Below, piece after piece: positions 46,050 through 58,088 of a stretch of 64,000 bases of DNA (the stretch's first letter is position 1; every line of letters begins with the position of its first letter). The stretch is from assembly GCF_958979055.1 (NCBI RefSeq), contig NC_084891.1, forward strand, positions 2,422,501 to 2,486,500. The letters are read 5' to 3'. A program made the position numbers and the translations under genes. The notes beneath the pieces were generated by a model. The model saw nothing but the letters and a program-made list of their open reading frames with translations, was not told the origin of the DNA and made no database searches. This stretch comes from Alnus glutinosa (Eukaryota; Streptophyta; Magnoliopsida; Fagales; Betulaceae).

Positions 46050-46540
46050 TATCGAAATTTGGGGTTGTAAGACTCAAACGATTCATTAGCTTATTAACGG
46101 ACAGTTATTAATCGTTAACCGCCTACGACAATGCAGTAAGCGTTGGCTTTTTCCAACTAACCGTCTAGGGCGGTGCGATTAGCGGTAGTAGAGTAACGGA
46201 AGCGGTTAATAACCATCTACCCATACATATATATTAAAAAATAGTATAACAAAACGATGTCGTTTTGCTATAAGGTTTCATACCAAAACACTAAAATAGG
46301 TCGAAAGTAGTCGTAGAACCGTTGAAAACAAACCCAAAAAAAGAGGCACAAAAAGGCTCAAAACACCAAAATTTGTCCAAAAGACCCATACTTGACGGGC
46401 GGTTTGGGCATAAATAACCATTAATCGGTGGTTACTCAAAACTGCTAACTGCTTAAGGCGGTACAGTTAGCGATTAGAAGCAAAAACTGCTAACCGCCGC
46501 CAATTATACCGCCCTAGAAGGCATCACTAGTGAATAACGT
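46050..46540. repeat. hAT-like MITE relic with repeated CGGTTA/TAACCGCC motifs
   Basis: Subterminal clusters of AACCGCC/GCGGTT at both ends (46100-46215 and 46430-46520) flank AAACGATGTCGTTTTG in the middle, the same composition as the clear hAT element at 59731. The ends are not resolved. Confidence 0.5.
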
Positions 46541-46649
46541 ATATCTAATCATGCACACACATATCCATGCAAATAAACTTTCTTAAATAGACGCAAATTT
46601 ATTGGGTAAATTTTAAAATGATGTTATTCCACAATCAAATAGATAAGAA

Positions 46650-46830
46650 GATAAATGCTAAAAGTACTTAAACTTTTACAAATGAAGTCTTACTAAGATG
46701 ATGTGGAGCTTATTCATTAGTACTCGTAACATTTATTTTTATTAATTGTTTTGATCATCTCTAATGAATAAGCTCAACATCAGTTAATAAGACACTCTTT
46801 GTAAAAGTTTAAGTACATGTAGCATTTATC
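46650..46830. mobile_element. hAT-type MITE, 181 bp (second copy)
   Basis: It has the same sequence plan as 38425-38606: GATAAATGCTAAAAGTACTT ... AAGTACATGTAGCATTTATC. Flanks GATAAGAA and GACAAGAA match 7 of 8. It sits 73 bp beyond the chorismate mutase stop codon. Confidence 0.8.
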
Positions 46831-46902
46831 GACAAGAATGTCCATGAGAATAATTCAATTCTTCATCACATAAGTAGTTGAAAGATGAAGGAAAAGGAGG
46901 GT

Positions 46903-49900
46903 TCAATCGAGGCGGCGTAGGAGGTACTCCACTTCCACAAGCTTGGTGAGAGGCATTACCCACTCCCCATAGAGTCGAGAAAGAACTGATGGATCGACCT
47001 TGTACTTCCCCGTGTCGTCAACAGTCTTGTTCAAAGTCACTTCTTGCCCAAACACCATGGCCTTCTTGGCAACTCTCTTCTTCACCTCTTCTTCTACGCT
47101 CTCAACTGTCAACAATTTCATCAGAGCATCTCTGTCCTGAAAGAACCCACAAATTATCCTACTAAAATGCATAATCATTTGGCCTCATCGGAGGAAAACA
47201 TTCTTAATTTTTTTAAAAATTCTAAAGAAAAGAAAATGGGTGAGGGATTTTCAAACGGGGCTAGTCTTTCACTCAACCCTTCTTGTTTTGAAAACGAAAC
47301 CATTAATAAACATCTAAAAAACACAAAAAATAAAATAAAATTGTCAAATGTAACTTTGAAAGCACTTTTTGTAAAACTCATTTGTTTTCCCTTCGGAGTT
47401 AGCACAATTAATTAGGAAAATAAAGGTACGTTTGGGATTGCGATTTCATAGACAATAAGTACGATTTTAAACCAAATCGCAGAACATAAATCGTTTGGAA
47501 ACTGCGTTTTTAAAAATTGCGATTTGAAAACGCAGAAAATCTGCTTTTTCAAATCGCAAGTAAGATGGTGTTTTTTTGAAAACGCAGAATTTTAAAGGCT
47601 AATTTGCGATTTTAAATGCTGAATTGTGATTTTGCCAAACGCTTAACTGCGTTTTTAAAAATCACTTTTTTCAAATCGCACATTTTAAAATCGTGATTTT
47701 AAATCGCACTTTTTAAAATCGCAAGCCCAAATAGACCCTAAGATACTCTTATAAATATTTCAATCAATATGTTATCATTTGTTTAAGACTCTACAAAGCA
47801 AGTAAACAACCAAAACTTCATTTGCTGTAATGTTTAATGATTCATCCATAATACCTTAGCACGAATTGCAGGCTCATATTCTGTTGGGGATGTCTTGAAT
47901 TTTACCTCAGCTACTAACTTTCCATAATGAATCCTTCTTGAAAGGGCCTGCAGGCAAAGGTCATACTATTCCTTATCAAAATATGAGTTATGTCAGTCAA
48001 TGCTTATCCAGACACTTTCAAAACCTGAACTTACCAAATAAAATTTAGGGTTAAGTGCCTTTTTGCCCCATGCGGTTTAACAATGTTATTTTTTGCTCCA
48101 CGTAATTCATTTTTTGTATTACAAATGATTAGATGATACATCACTTATAACTAAAAACGGAGAGGTACTTCAGTCTAACTTTCGTTCCAAAATTGACGGA
48201 AGTCCACATCAGAACCCTTGAGAAACTAACATGTGTCCTATGCTTCATTAAAAATTAAAAAACTAAAAAGATTAAAAAAAAAAAAATAGAAAGGTGGCTC
48301 GAGCCACCCCCACAAAGCCAAAAAGGAAAAAAAAATTAAAAAAAAATAAATTTATCTTAGGGTTTGGCCGAGTGAAAGTTTCGGCCACCCCCATTTTATT
48401 ATTTGGGGCGGCTCGAGCCCCCCCTCAAATTTTTTTTTTTTTTTAAAAAAAAAAATTCAAAAATTTTTTTTAAATGTTTTTAATACTTTTTTTTTAAAAA
48501 AATAATTTTATTTTTAATGGGGCATAGGACACGTGTTAGTTTATTAAGGGTGTTAACGTGGACTTTCGTTAATTTTTGGACGGATGTATCATCTCCGTTT
48601 TTAGCTAAAAGCGAGGTAACATTTATGATACAAAATGAATCACATGGAGCAAAAAATAAAATTACACCAGAGGGCGGTCAAAGGTATTGAACCCTAAAAT
48701 TTAAAGAGAAGAAAAAAAATATATATATATGACTTTGCACAAGAAAGGGTGTCCAATTGATCATTAGCAGCATTGTACAATACAAAGGAAAAGTTACACA
48801 ACAGAGGCACCTTTACCTGTAAACAAACAAGATCACTAGCAGCGGTTGCTTCATAATTGCCATCATCACCAGGGGCAGCAAACAATGCAAGCAGTTTATC
48901 AAAATACACGTCCCATATTGACTTGTTTATGTTAATGGAAGCTGCTGATGGATGCAAATCCTACAATGGGAATTAGATCAAATCAAAATTGAAAAGCACA
49001 AAACCAGAGTCTAGGGCATGTCATTACCTCTGTATGGTTTTGAGATGGCACAAGGGAGGGTGGTACATCTTTTGGAAAGAAGGGATGTTCTTCTGGGTTT
49101 GTAAATCTACCAGCCTGCAAAATTCCAAGTCATGTTGGCAATAAGACTGAAGTAAGGATGCATTTGTTCACATGACTCATTGCCCTGGTTTTACCAAGTT
49201 TACATTTGGCATTCACATGTGAATCACAAAACATAAACATCCAGGATGCATATAAATTAAGAGGAGAGAAGGCTAAAACAAACTAAATTAAGTCCAACAG
49301 AGCAATTTAGTTCAGTGCCAAGTGATGTTTGGATCCTATATATTATGTTATTTTATTTTAATTTAGTTGTGTTTTATGTTGTTTTAGTAGGCTATCAGCG
49401 AGGGCCGGTTCAACTCCTAGGCAACTTAGGCGGTTGCTCAGAGCCTTCAATTAATAATTGTACAATAAAATGCATTTTAAAAAAAAAAAATCTAATATGA
49501 TAAAAAGTTGATAAATAATCTCTAATAAAGGTTATCAATTATGGTAAAAAATAATTTTACAATATTGGGGCTTTAAAAATCTCGACATGAAAATTAGAAT
49601 TTATTAAATCTAGAGATGTAGTAATTCCCTTTCTTCCAATCTATACAATTCACATTCGTAAAGAATAAACTTTCCATAAAGTTAATAATTAAGACTTCAA
49701 TGTCGTAAGTTTCAAAGTATCTTTATTTTTTTCTTAATTCATTATATGTTGTTAAGTTATATATTAAAATAACAAAATCTGAATCAACCAATGTAAAATA
49801 ATAATAAGAGAAAACTACAATTTAGCCCTTCAAACTGTCAGCCGTTTTTCAAGTAGTCTCACAAACTACCAACTTTTGGACTCTGACCTTCCAAACTACC

Positions 49901-52762
49901 AAAAAGTTTTAAAAATACTAATTTTGTAAAAATATACCTATAATACTCTTGCCACATGTTATTTTTCAATTAAAAAATTAAAAATTAAAAACTAAAATTT
50001 ATTTTTTATTTTAAAAAAAAAATGGGTGTTTGAGCGGCAGCCACCCCCCTTGGGGAGGGGGTGGCCACGAGCCACCCCTCAAACACCTATTTTTTAAAAA
50101 TAAATAAATTTTTAGTTTTTTAATTTTTTATAAAAAAATTTTAATTGAAAATTGACACATGGCATAAGTGTTATAGGCATATTTTGACAAAATAGTCATT
50201 TTTAAAACTTTTTTATAGTTTGGAGGGCCAAAGTTTAAAGTTGGCAGTTTATAAGGCTACTTACAAAATGATTGACAGTTTGAATGGTTAAATTGTTATT
50301 TTTCATAATAATAATTAACAATTACTGTATATTGTAGCGGATTTTTTTTTAATACTTTGATATCTCATATTATAAATTATCACCTACAAATTGTCGACAG
50401 CAAAAGAACAAATAAAAGTGACTCTCGAGTTGGCCCCAAATATTGACGCGGTTACTTATAAAAAAAAAAAAATATATTGACGCGGTGGACTCCATAGTCC
50501 ACACGCACAGCGTGGACCGTCCGATGGAGACGACCAACCCCAATATGTGGAATCTTTCGTCCCAAACGAGACAAACAAAAAGAACCACGACATGGAAAGA
50601 CACCATGAAAGTGGAATTCCACGACAACACGCCGAAAATCAAAATACTATAGATGTGTTTGGAAATAGAGTTTTATAGGAAAAAAAAAATAGCTTTTAAG
50701 AAAAGAAAAAATCTTCTTTTTTTTAAGATTTTTTTTTTTTTTTTTTTTTCAAAAGTGAGATTTGACTTTTCTTAGAAAAACAAAAAAAAATACTTCATAA
50801 ATTTTTGGGATAAATACCCCATTGGTACCTGAGTTTTACGTGTTTTTAAATTTAGTACCTCAGTTTTGTTTGGTATCATAGGTGGTACCTGAATTAAGGG
50901 TAAAAACCCATTTGATACCTCTGTTAGATTTTCCGTCCAAATTTTAACGGCTCGCCACGTGTCAACCGCTGAGGTTGACACGTGACACTACATAAAAAAA
51001 AAATTAAAAATTAAAAATTAAAATCTTTAAAAAATGATTAAAAATAATAAAATTTTTAAAAAAAAATTAAAAAAAGAAAAAATGAGAGGGGTGGCTGAGC
51101 CACCCCCCTTGGCCACCATGGGGGTGGCCGGCCACCCCCATTTTGGCCAAGGAGGTGGCCCAGCCACCCTCTTGGCCGGTCTGACCGGTCTGGGGTGGCC
51201 GAACCACCTCATAGGGGGTGGTTCGGCCACCCCACAGTTGAAAAAAAAAAAAAAAAATAAAAAATAAAATAAAATAAAATTGAAGGGTTTTGGCCCTAGG
51301 GGGTGGTTCGGCCACCCCCAAGGGCCAACCCAAAAATTTTTTTTGAAGGGTTTTGGCCACGGGGGTGGTTCGGCCACCCCCTAGGGCCAAAACCCTTCAA
51401 AAAAAAATTTTTTTTTTTTTTTTTTTCAACTGTGGGGTGGCCGAACCACCCCCTATGGGGTGGTTCGGCCACCCCAGACCGGTCAGACCGGCCAAGGGGG
51501 TGGCTCAGCCACCCCTCTTCTTTTTTCTTTTTTTAATTTTTTTTTTTAAATTTTATTATTTTTAATCATTTTCTAAAGATTTAAATTTTTAATTTTTAAT
51601 TTTTTTTTATGTAGTGCCACGTGTCAACCTCAGCGGTTGACACGTGGCGAGCCGTTAAAATTTGGACGGAAAATCTCACAGAGGTACCAAATGAGTTTTT
51701 ACCCTTAATTCAGGTACCACCTATGATACCAAACAAAACTGAGGTACTAAATTTAAAAACACGTAAAACTCAGGTACCAATGAGGTATTTATCCCTAAAT
51801 TTTTTATCAAACAAACAAATTTTTGCTATGCACACATTTTTATGTATTAAAAGTACTTTTTAAGCTTCTTAATGCAATTACAAACAAACACTTAATGGTT
51901 TAAAAAGAGAATGGATTGTTACATTACAAGAGTGCACAACAAGTGCACTCTCCCCCTCAGTGTGTGGGCCACACCCTCATGTGAGGGGGAGGAGTGCACA
52001 AATTGTGCACATGTTGTAAAATGATCATTTCCCGTTTAAAAATATACGATTTCAATAGGTGATTTATTAAAATGTAGCTAAGTATTTGACAAAATCTTAG
52101 TTTGACGATGAAAATAGTGTTTTCTAAAAAACGCATTTATTTATCCGTGATTTGTAAATGTGCTTTTTAAAAAAAAAAAAAAAAACATTTTTAGATACGT
52201 TTAGGTTTACGATTTCAAAACGTACTGTTTAAAAATTGTAATTTTAAAATGTGCGATTTGAAAATGCAGTTAAGCTTTTTGATAAAATCGTAGTTTAACC
52301 TTTAAGATGCAATTTGAAAACGCATATTTTTTTTACGTTTATAAATCATAATTTTTTAAAAACATTCTTAAACTATATATATTCTACAATTTGATTTAAA
52401 ATCGTACTTTTTATTTGCGAACACACAACGACAAATACACTTTTCAAACTGGCATTGTTTTATGCAATTTTATTTAAAATTGTACTTTTATACAAGCTTG
52501 GCCCATTTGTGACCCGATGCCCATTAAGAGAACATACCTTAGCTTGGAGGGCCTCAGTTTCCCTAACAAGAAACTGGGCCAAGGAGCCAGAAAACCCAGG
52601 AATGTTAGCGTAAGAGCCATTGTACGTGGGAGAATTGATGGGGAACCGAGCCCGCTCAATGAGGCCGAAAACGATGGTGTCTTCTTGTCGAATCAACGAC
52701 TGTCGTACCGACTCCAGCGTGAGCGAATTCGCCGAACCAGCATTCGAGAGTGCCTCCGCCAT
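46903..52762 (-). CDS. CM2: Chorismate mutase, cytosolic CM2-like (5 coding exons, 260 aa)
   Basis: Exons: 52762-52538, 49114-49028, 48960-48817, 47947-47855, 47136-46903, all GT/AG and in phase. Chorismate mutase converts chorismate to prephenate on the way to phenylalanine and tyrosine. Motifs follow the plant/fungal AroQ family: ESVRQSLIRQEDTIVFGLIE, INSPTY, FVRETEALQAK, AGRFTNPEEHPFFP, GDDGNYEATAASDLVCLQ, ALSRRIHYGKLVAEVKF, AIRAKDRDALMKLLT, KKRV...FGQEV, and the terminal YGEWVMPLTKLVEVEYLLRR with LD. I start at the ATG at 52762 (MAEALSNAG), giving 260 residues, close to Arabidopsis CM2. An upstream in-frame ATG at 52828 would add 22 mostly hydrophobic residues, but that stretch looks like a polypyrimidine tract ending in an acceptor (TTGTTAG, exon from 52778). 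No plastid peptide is seen, so cytosolic is inferred. Intron 1 is 3.4 kb and carries large palindromic elements. Confidence 0.93.
47424..47738. mobile_element. Tourist-like (PIF/Harbinger-type) MITE, 315 bp (CM2 intron 4)
   Basis: Terminal repeats AGGTACGTTTGGG and (inverted) GGGTCTATTTGGG are each followed by a TTGCGATTT-type sequence; TAA is duplicated at 47421-47423 and 47739-47741. The interior is filled with AAATCGCA/TGCGATTT repeats in both orientations. Confidence 0.82.
48048..48694. mobile_element. Mutator-like palindromic MITE, 647 bp (CM2 intron 3)
   Basis: A 9-bp duplication TAAAATTTA lies at 48039-48047 and 48695-48703. The ends run GGGTTAAGTGCCTTTTTGCC and, inverted, GGGTTCAATACCTTTGACCG, continuing as TTATTTTTTGCTCCA and TTATTTTTTGCTCCATG. 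The centre holds GTGGCTCGAGCCACCCC-type GC-rich palindromes. Confidence 0.9.
49810..50304. mobile_element. Mutator-like palindromic MITE, about 495 bp (CM2 intron 1)
   Basis: Inverted ends GAAAACTACAATTTAGCCCT and GAAAAATAACAATTTAACCA (right end, reversed) continue into CAAACTGTC. The flanks are ATAATAA-rich with a one-mismatch 9-bp duplication. The centre holds GGCAGCCACCCCCCTTGGGG and GGGGGTGGCCACGAGCCACC, like its neighbours. Confidence 0.75.
50807..51795. mobile_element. Mutator-like long-palindrome element, 989 bp (CM2 intron 1)
   Basis: Perfect 9-bp duplication TAAATTTTT at 50798-50806 and 51796-51804. Almost the whole element is one inverted repeat with arms of nearly 490 bp: ends GGGATAAATACCCCATTGGT and, inverted, GGGATAAATACCTCATTGGT; then CACGTGTCAACC and AT-rich text; then a GC-rich core of GGGGTGGCC/GGCCACCCC repeats meeting near 51300. 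Frames translated from the two arms are mirror copies, not genes. A transcript of this intron could fold into a hairpin of several hundred base pairs. Confidence 0.95.
51908..52030. repeat. Small inverted-repeat element (CM2 intron 1)
   Basis: ATTGTTACATTACAAGAGTG, then CACAACAAGTGCACTC at the left; GAGTGCACAAATTGTGCACA, then TGTTGTAAAATGATCATT at the right: imperfect inverted ends around a CCCCCTCAGTG...CATGTGAGGGGG stem. Confidence 0.6.
52190..52425. repeat. Partial Tourist-like element (CM2 intron 1)
   Basis: ATACGTTTAGGTTTACGATT ... TTTAAAATCGTACTTTTTA: the same AAATCG/CGATTT vocabulary as the 315-bp element, degraded, without a clear TAA pair. Confidence 0.5.
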
Positions 52763-53006
52763 AGAGTTGTCTCTATTTCTAACAACGCCATGAGAAAACA
52801 GAAAAAGAATCAGTAATCGCACCACCATGTTTACGCGATTTTTGTGGATTTGTCAAAGACCGAGAAGAATAAGAAGAAGAAATGAGCAAATGCAAAAACA
52901 TTGATAAGGAAAACGATGTGAAAAAAAAAAATCTCTACAGCGTGATTTTGTTGCCTTAATTAGAGGTCAATTGCCAACCAAGATAGGAAAATCCATAAAT
53001 AAATAC

Positions 53007-53200
53007 CTTGAATTCGGAGCAGAAAGAACCAGGTTGCAATTTGAGATAGAGAGAGCCGGGGATGGTGGCGATGGGGGTGCGTGATTCTTGTATGCGGGTT
53101 TTGCGTGTGCTGCTGGCGTGGCGTAGCGAGGTTGGGTGGGGAGTCTTTGCGTTGGAGGTCGGCAAGGGGTGGACCCAGCCGCGTCTGTTTCCGGTTGTTC
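53007..53200 (-). other. Probable CM2 5' UTR exon
   Basis: On the minus strand a GC-richer, CT-rich stretch ends GAATTCAAG and is followed by GTATTT at 53006. With the acceptor before 52778 this gives a 228-bp leader intron. An ATG at 53165 opens a frame through this exon, but joining it to exon 2 meets a TAG at once, so it would be an upstream ORF at most. Confidence 0.5.
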
Positions 53201-54725
53201 CGTTGAGCTTCAGACTTTTTTTTCTTTCTTTGAAGACTTTTTTATTATTATTATTGGCTTTTTTTTGAAGACTTAGTAAAGAAGGTTTGCCTTTCTTTTT
53301 TTATTCGATTCGTGAGACAACGTGGCTTTTCTTTAACCTTAGACCCCTTTTTTTTTTCTTCTATTCTTTATATATATATATATATAAACATTTAGAAAGA
53401 TCTCGTTGAATTAAACAATTAATTATGATAATTGAATTTAGAAATGTGTTATAAATTATTTTGTCTTTTTTCTATTCTTTTTCTTGGTGCGACATTTTCA
53501 ATCCACATTTAAATCAATATTAATTAAAAGGAAAAAAAAAAAATTGTGAATTAATAAAGTCACATCAAGAGAGAATGATGAAAGAATGACAAGATAAATC
53601 AAAATATTATTTCTCTTGAATTTAAATACATTAACTTAATTTTTTAAGTTGATTGGTATTTCTGAATAGCTTACCTCCTAAACATGAGCCATGTTTGTTA
53701 ATACTTTTTAGGGAGTATTTTTTTATTGTGAGAAATGTTTGAAACTAGACTTTTATCCCATCTTGCTGAAGTTCTCACTACTAATAATTTTTGTTTTAAA
53801 AAATAAAATTCAAAGGCTAATTGACAGTACCACATTAACAAAATGAAATAAAATTGTAGCATATATAATTAGTACTCTTTCTTCTTCTTCTTCTTCTTCT
53901 TCTTCTTTTTTTGTTGAAATAAGTGTTTTGGTGTAACAAAAAGATAGAATTAATTTTTAATGTTTTGTGTTTTGAATTGTTTGTTAATCCTTTTGTTTTG
54001 TTTTAATCCTGTTATCTTTTGGTCCGCTGCAAAAACCTCTTTTTTTTTGGCTTTTTCCTTAGTCAGTAAGCCAATAAATTATTGAACCGGGCATTTATTT
54101 GATCAAATTTCAGTTTGTTATTGTTTTTATTTACCATTATATCAACTGTATTGGAGAGTTTGTTGGCCTAGAGGTTTTTTCCCATTCCATTGTCGTTTCT
54201 GAGAAATCTATCAAGCTCTGTCCTGTGTCATAAGTAGAGAACAAAGTGAGATATGAAGTTGTTGACCAAGGGATCGATCCGTGTTAAAATATTAATTAAA
54301 TATTAAATATTTTATTTTTTATTAACGTAACATTTTAAGATAAGTGGTGATTTAACATAATATCAAAGAAAAAAGTCTTTAGTTTGTACCTTATCTTTAT
54401 CATTTAATTCTATTTCAATTAAATATTATATGTGTTAAACTTTGCATAAACATAATCCATATATCACTTAGCAAAAGTACTCGAAGAAAAATATAAAGGA
54501 TTTCCTAAAACAAAACCCACTCTGTTGCATTTCTTGAATGCATGTATTATTCTTCTCATTTTTCATCATTACACCTTGTACAAACAATATCACACACTGT
54601 TTCAAACCCAAAAGCCAAATAGATACAGTAACTCATCATCACACACCAAGTAAAATTACACATGCATCGTGGCTTTAACAAAATCTCACTCAATTGTTTA
54701 CAAGTTGATGCTCTTACCTACATGA
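53201..54725. other. Intergenic region, includes TTC microsatellite
   Basis: AT-rich with a (TTC)n run at about 53879-53905 and a TATATA run near 53372. It probably holds the CM2 promoter and the 3' UTR of the POLAR-like gene. No other gene seen. Confidence 0.5.
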
Positions 54726-57700
54726 TTAAGAAGTTTCTGAATCATGTTGGGAACTAATCCGTGAAGGCCCTGGAACATGATGGGAAATAAGTCGTGCAGT
54801 GTCTTTCCACCAAGAAGCCTCTATTTCTTTCTCACGGAGCTTGTGCATAGCACATTCTAGATCAGCTTCTAGCTCTTTTATCCGTTCTTGCTGCCTTGCT
54901 TCCAGTAGTTCATGCAACCTTCTCTGGAGTTCTGTGGGTGGAACTCCACAGTGCACTTCACTACTGCCATTTTGAAGGTCAATTACCTCCCCAAAACTCA
55001 AACTGCGGCTTCTGACAGAATCAGTGTCCTCAACAGTCACCTGCCATTTTTCAGTTTACAGATATTCAGAAATGCAACAGAGAAATTGCGTAGAACAACA
55101 TACTAAAGATCATTCCAGAAAAGGGGTGGGGGGGTACTCACCACAAAGTTGGGGAACTCGATCAAATTTTCTGACCCAAAAAATAAGAACACTTCTATTG
55201 TCTAAACCTTTATATATATATACAAGTAAATGCAAAATTCATTAAAAACATAGTGGGGTGCAACCCTAGTACAAAGAAAGTATACAAGATAACTGCTAAA
55301 GTATAGAAAGGATATGCCTACACTTGTTTTCTTATTGATCTTAAAGGTTTGGTATAAACTGAAAAAGGGAAAATTGATAGAGAATGATAAGAGAAAATGT
55401 ACATAAGATTAAACAAAGACGGTTAATAACTTAAAGGGTGATATTTTCCCACTGTGATGAATACTCCTTCGTTAATGGAGAGAATAAGAATCACAATAAT
55501 TTCTGGGAATGATCGCCTCTAACCTCTTATAGCACCTACTTTTGCAGAAGGCAATTATTATATAAATAATTGATGAACTGAAGGTTACAATGAAATATCA
55601 AAAAGCAATATCGAGGTGACTTTTGAAGGTAAAAACCCCTCCTAGGCTGCTAATCTTGTAATTTCCTACCAAAAAACACATAACATAAACACAATACATG
55701 GAGATAGGTTGCTTATTAATTTTTTTGATAAGTAAGATAGATAGGTTGCTTATTAATGAAAACATAAAACAAGAAAAATTTCAAATCAATGTTTTGGAAA
55801 TACTACGAGATGCTCCTCTTTGGTGGTACCAACACTGAGTAACAGCCATTGAAGGGAGAAACTTTTTTCTAATACACACAGAATCATTGTAAATGAGCTT
55901 TGTGGGTTTTATTGGCCGTCTCACAGACAGACATGCATCAATCACAAAGGAAGCAAAGGACAGACCGAAACATAATTCTATGTACCTTTATCCTTTGCTG
56001 CTGTGGATGTTTCAACGAATTATCTCTATCCAAGTGGACCTGCAAACGCTCCAACTCAGCTTCAAGTTCTGCCTCAAGTTCATCCATTCCTTCTTCATAT
56101 TCCTCTTGTTGACGTGTATTAGATTTAAAAGGCTGATCATGTACCATAATGGTTTCCGAATCTGGTAATATATATGATGTTGTTTGTGACTGAAGTGAAA
56201 GGCTGCTGCTAAAGTTTGAGCCTTCTCGTGCATCAGTGGTGGAATAGGCAAGAGTGTCAATTGACTCAAATGGCTTACACAGTGCATCCTTTCTTTGCAA
56301 CTCCTTTTTGACATTTTGAAGAAGCGTTTCCATTTCCGTACGCAACTCCACCATCTTAGTAAGTTCATTTTTACTCGCTGCAATGAGATATAGCAAACTA
56401 CATCCCACTCCCAAGTTGAAAGAAGTATCTTTCCTACACTGTCCTGGATATATTAGAAACATGTAAAACATTTAATACACACATAGCAAAACAAAACGAT
56501 AACTGTAAGTTGATAAAAGGACAAAAAAAAAAAATCAGACACTGTTACCAGGTCTTTTATATGAAATCATGCCCTCTCAACATGAAGAAAACATTCATCA
56601 TATGGCTCGCATAAGGTGGATTTTTTGTTCCAACAAGTCGCTTGAATTATGACTTTTTCGGGTTTGAGACTCTGAATTAAATCCTGTGAGTTCAAATATT
56701 ATCTCTCTCTCTCTCTCTCTAAACACCCCAAAGCATTTCACTCCCATGTAGATTTTGATTGCTATTGAATGACTGGTATTACAAAAGGAAGCTCATGTGT
56801 TTGGTTTACCTAATGGTACTCAAAGGGATGAAGGCTGAATTTTATGTGCCGAGAAAAACAAAGATAGTGATGCAACTGCATGGAAGCTCATACATCTCTA
56901 GAAATCAAAGATAGGCAATCAGTATGGTGCCATACTACCATTGTCATTAGTCTAGATAACAAGTTGTGTGTATGGTAGTTGTCTATTTAAAAACTAGGCA
57001 GAAATAAATGGTAATATTTGGGAACAAGTTAGACCATGTGAGAACTCGAATCTTTGCTCATTTTCTATTTGTCAGAGACCTGAATTTATCCATATTATGC
57101 TGCATTATCTACAAAATCAATACAATCTGGAGCAATTGATTCTCACCCACAGTGCATTAAACATAAAATTATGAGACCCATCCTAAGGCGTACACCTAAA
57201 ATAAGCACAATCAACACAAGCAAGTACCAACAACAATAAGTCAATTTCTTAAAAACCTGTCAATGCTAATGGAGAGTATCAAATGGAACAATCATGTCTC
57301 TTTCCTCTTCTGAGCAAACAATCATATTTCCCCAAAAGGGTAAAATGCATCGACAACCCTTATGGTTTAATACAATTTTATTGACATTTCCGATTTTTCT
57401 AATCACGACCCTTTGATATCAAATTGTTCTTATCATCTATTTCCACCCACTTAATGTTAAAATCATTAACGGAAATTATTCGCATGATAGGTAAGTGACT
57501 CACTCACCTATATCTCTCTAATCACACCCACGTGATGTCTAATGATTCTTATCTGACTAATTTTCGTTAATAGTTTTTAACGGAGAGCAAATGAAAATAA
57601 TTCATTAGAACAATTGAATACCACAAAAGGGTGTGAGTAGAAATATTGAAAACCCAATATGTTCAATAGAAGTACATAAAACCAGAAGGGTCAAAGAAAT

Positions 57701-58088
57701 CTCAAACGACAAAGCCAAGCCAAAGAAGCAAACAAAATCAAGCTCTGTCACCTGACTCCTCGCTTTCCGAAGCTGAGGGCGACGAGTCACCGCCGTTCAG
57801 ACCATTCATCGAACGCCTTGCGCGCATCCCACCTTTCCTTCTCTCCTTGGCCCGCCTCAGCGCCGCCAGCCACCGCGCAACGATCCGGCGCGGCGACGAG
57901 CACTGCAGGCTCGTAGACCCGTCGCTACGGCGCCGCCAATCCATGCCAAAATCTACAACACAGTCCTCGTCGTCGTCCTCGTCGTCGTTGTCGTCGGCGA
58001 GTATGTCCGCGACGCGAATGCGTTGGTTCTTGGAGTCAACGGGAATTGGGTTTTGGGAGAGGGATTTAAAGAAGAGGCTCTGCTTCAT
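54726..58088 (-). CDS. POLAR-like coiled-coil protein (3 exons, 347 aa)
   Basis: Exons: 58088-57752, 56377-55986, 55040-54726, joining in phase to 347 residues. The N-terminus (MKQSLFFKSLSQNPIPV) is followed by an acidic run (DDNDDEDDDEDC) and an Arg-rich segment (RRIVARWLAALRRAKERRKG). Exon 2 has a coiled coil (NELTKMVELRTEMETLLQNV), a Ser/Thr-rich middle and a Glu-rich heptad stretch ending ELERLQVHLDRDN. Exon 3 carries LQRRLHELLEARQQERIKEL with a following EADLECAMHKL and WWKDTARLISHHVPGPSRI. I recognise this C-terminal block from plant POLAR-like proteins (polarity factors of asymmetric stomatal-lineage division and their broader relatives). The match is from memory, so the family call is moderate; the gene structure itself is well supported. 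No membrane segment seen. Confidence 0.7.
55205..55300. repeat. Non-LTR retrotransposon 3'-end fragment (intron 2 of POLAR-like gene)
   Basis: ACAAGTAAATGCAAAATTCA, then TTAAAAACATAGTGGGGTGC and AACCCTAGTACAAAG...GTATACAAG: same family as the 39266 fragment. Confidence 0.45.

Noticed and set aside
51027-51565. Pro/Trp/Gly-rich frames of 70-116 codons on both strands
   Set aside because: They are mirrored translations of the two arms of the palindromic Mutator-type element.
52517-52816. 99-codon frame on the plus strand
   Set aside because: Antisense of chorismate mutase exon 1.
57340-57600. Possible Mutator-type element in intron 1 of the POLAR-like gene
   Set aside because: The left wording (CATCGACAACCCTTATGGTT) resembles such elements, but no matching inverted right end or 9-bp duplication was found.
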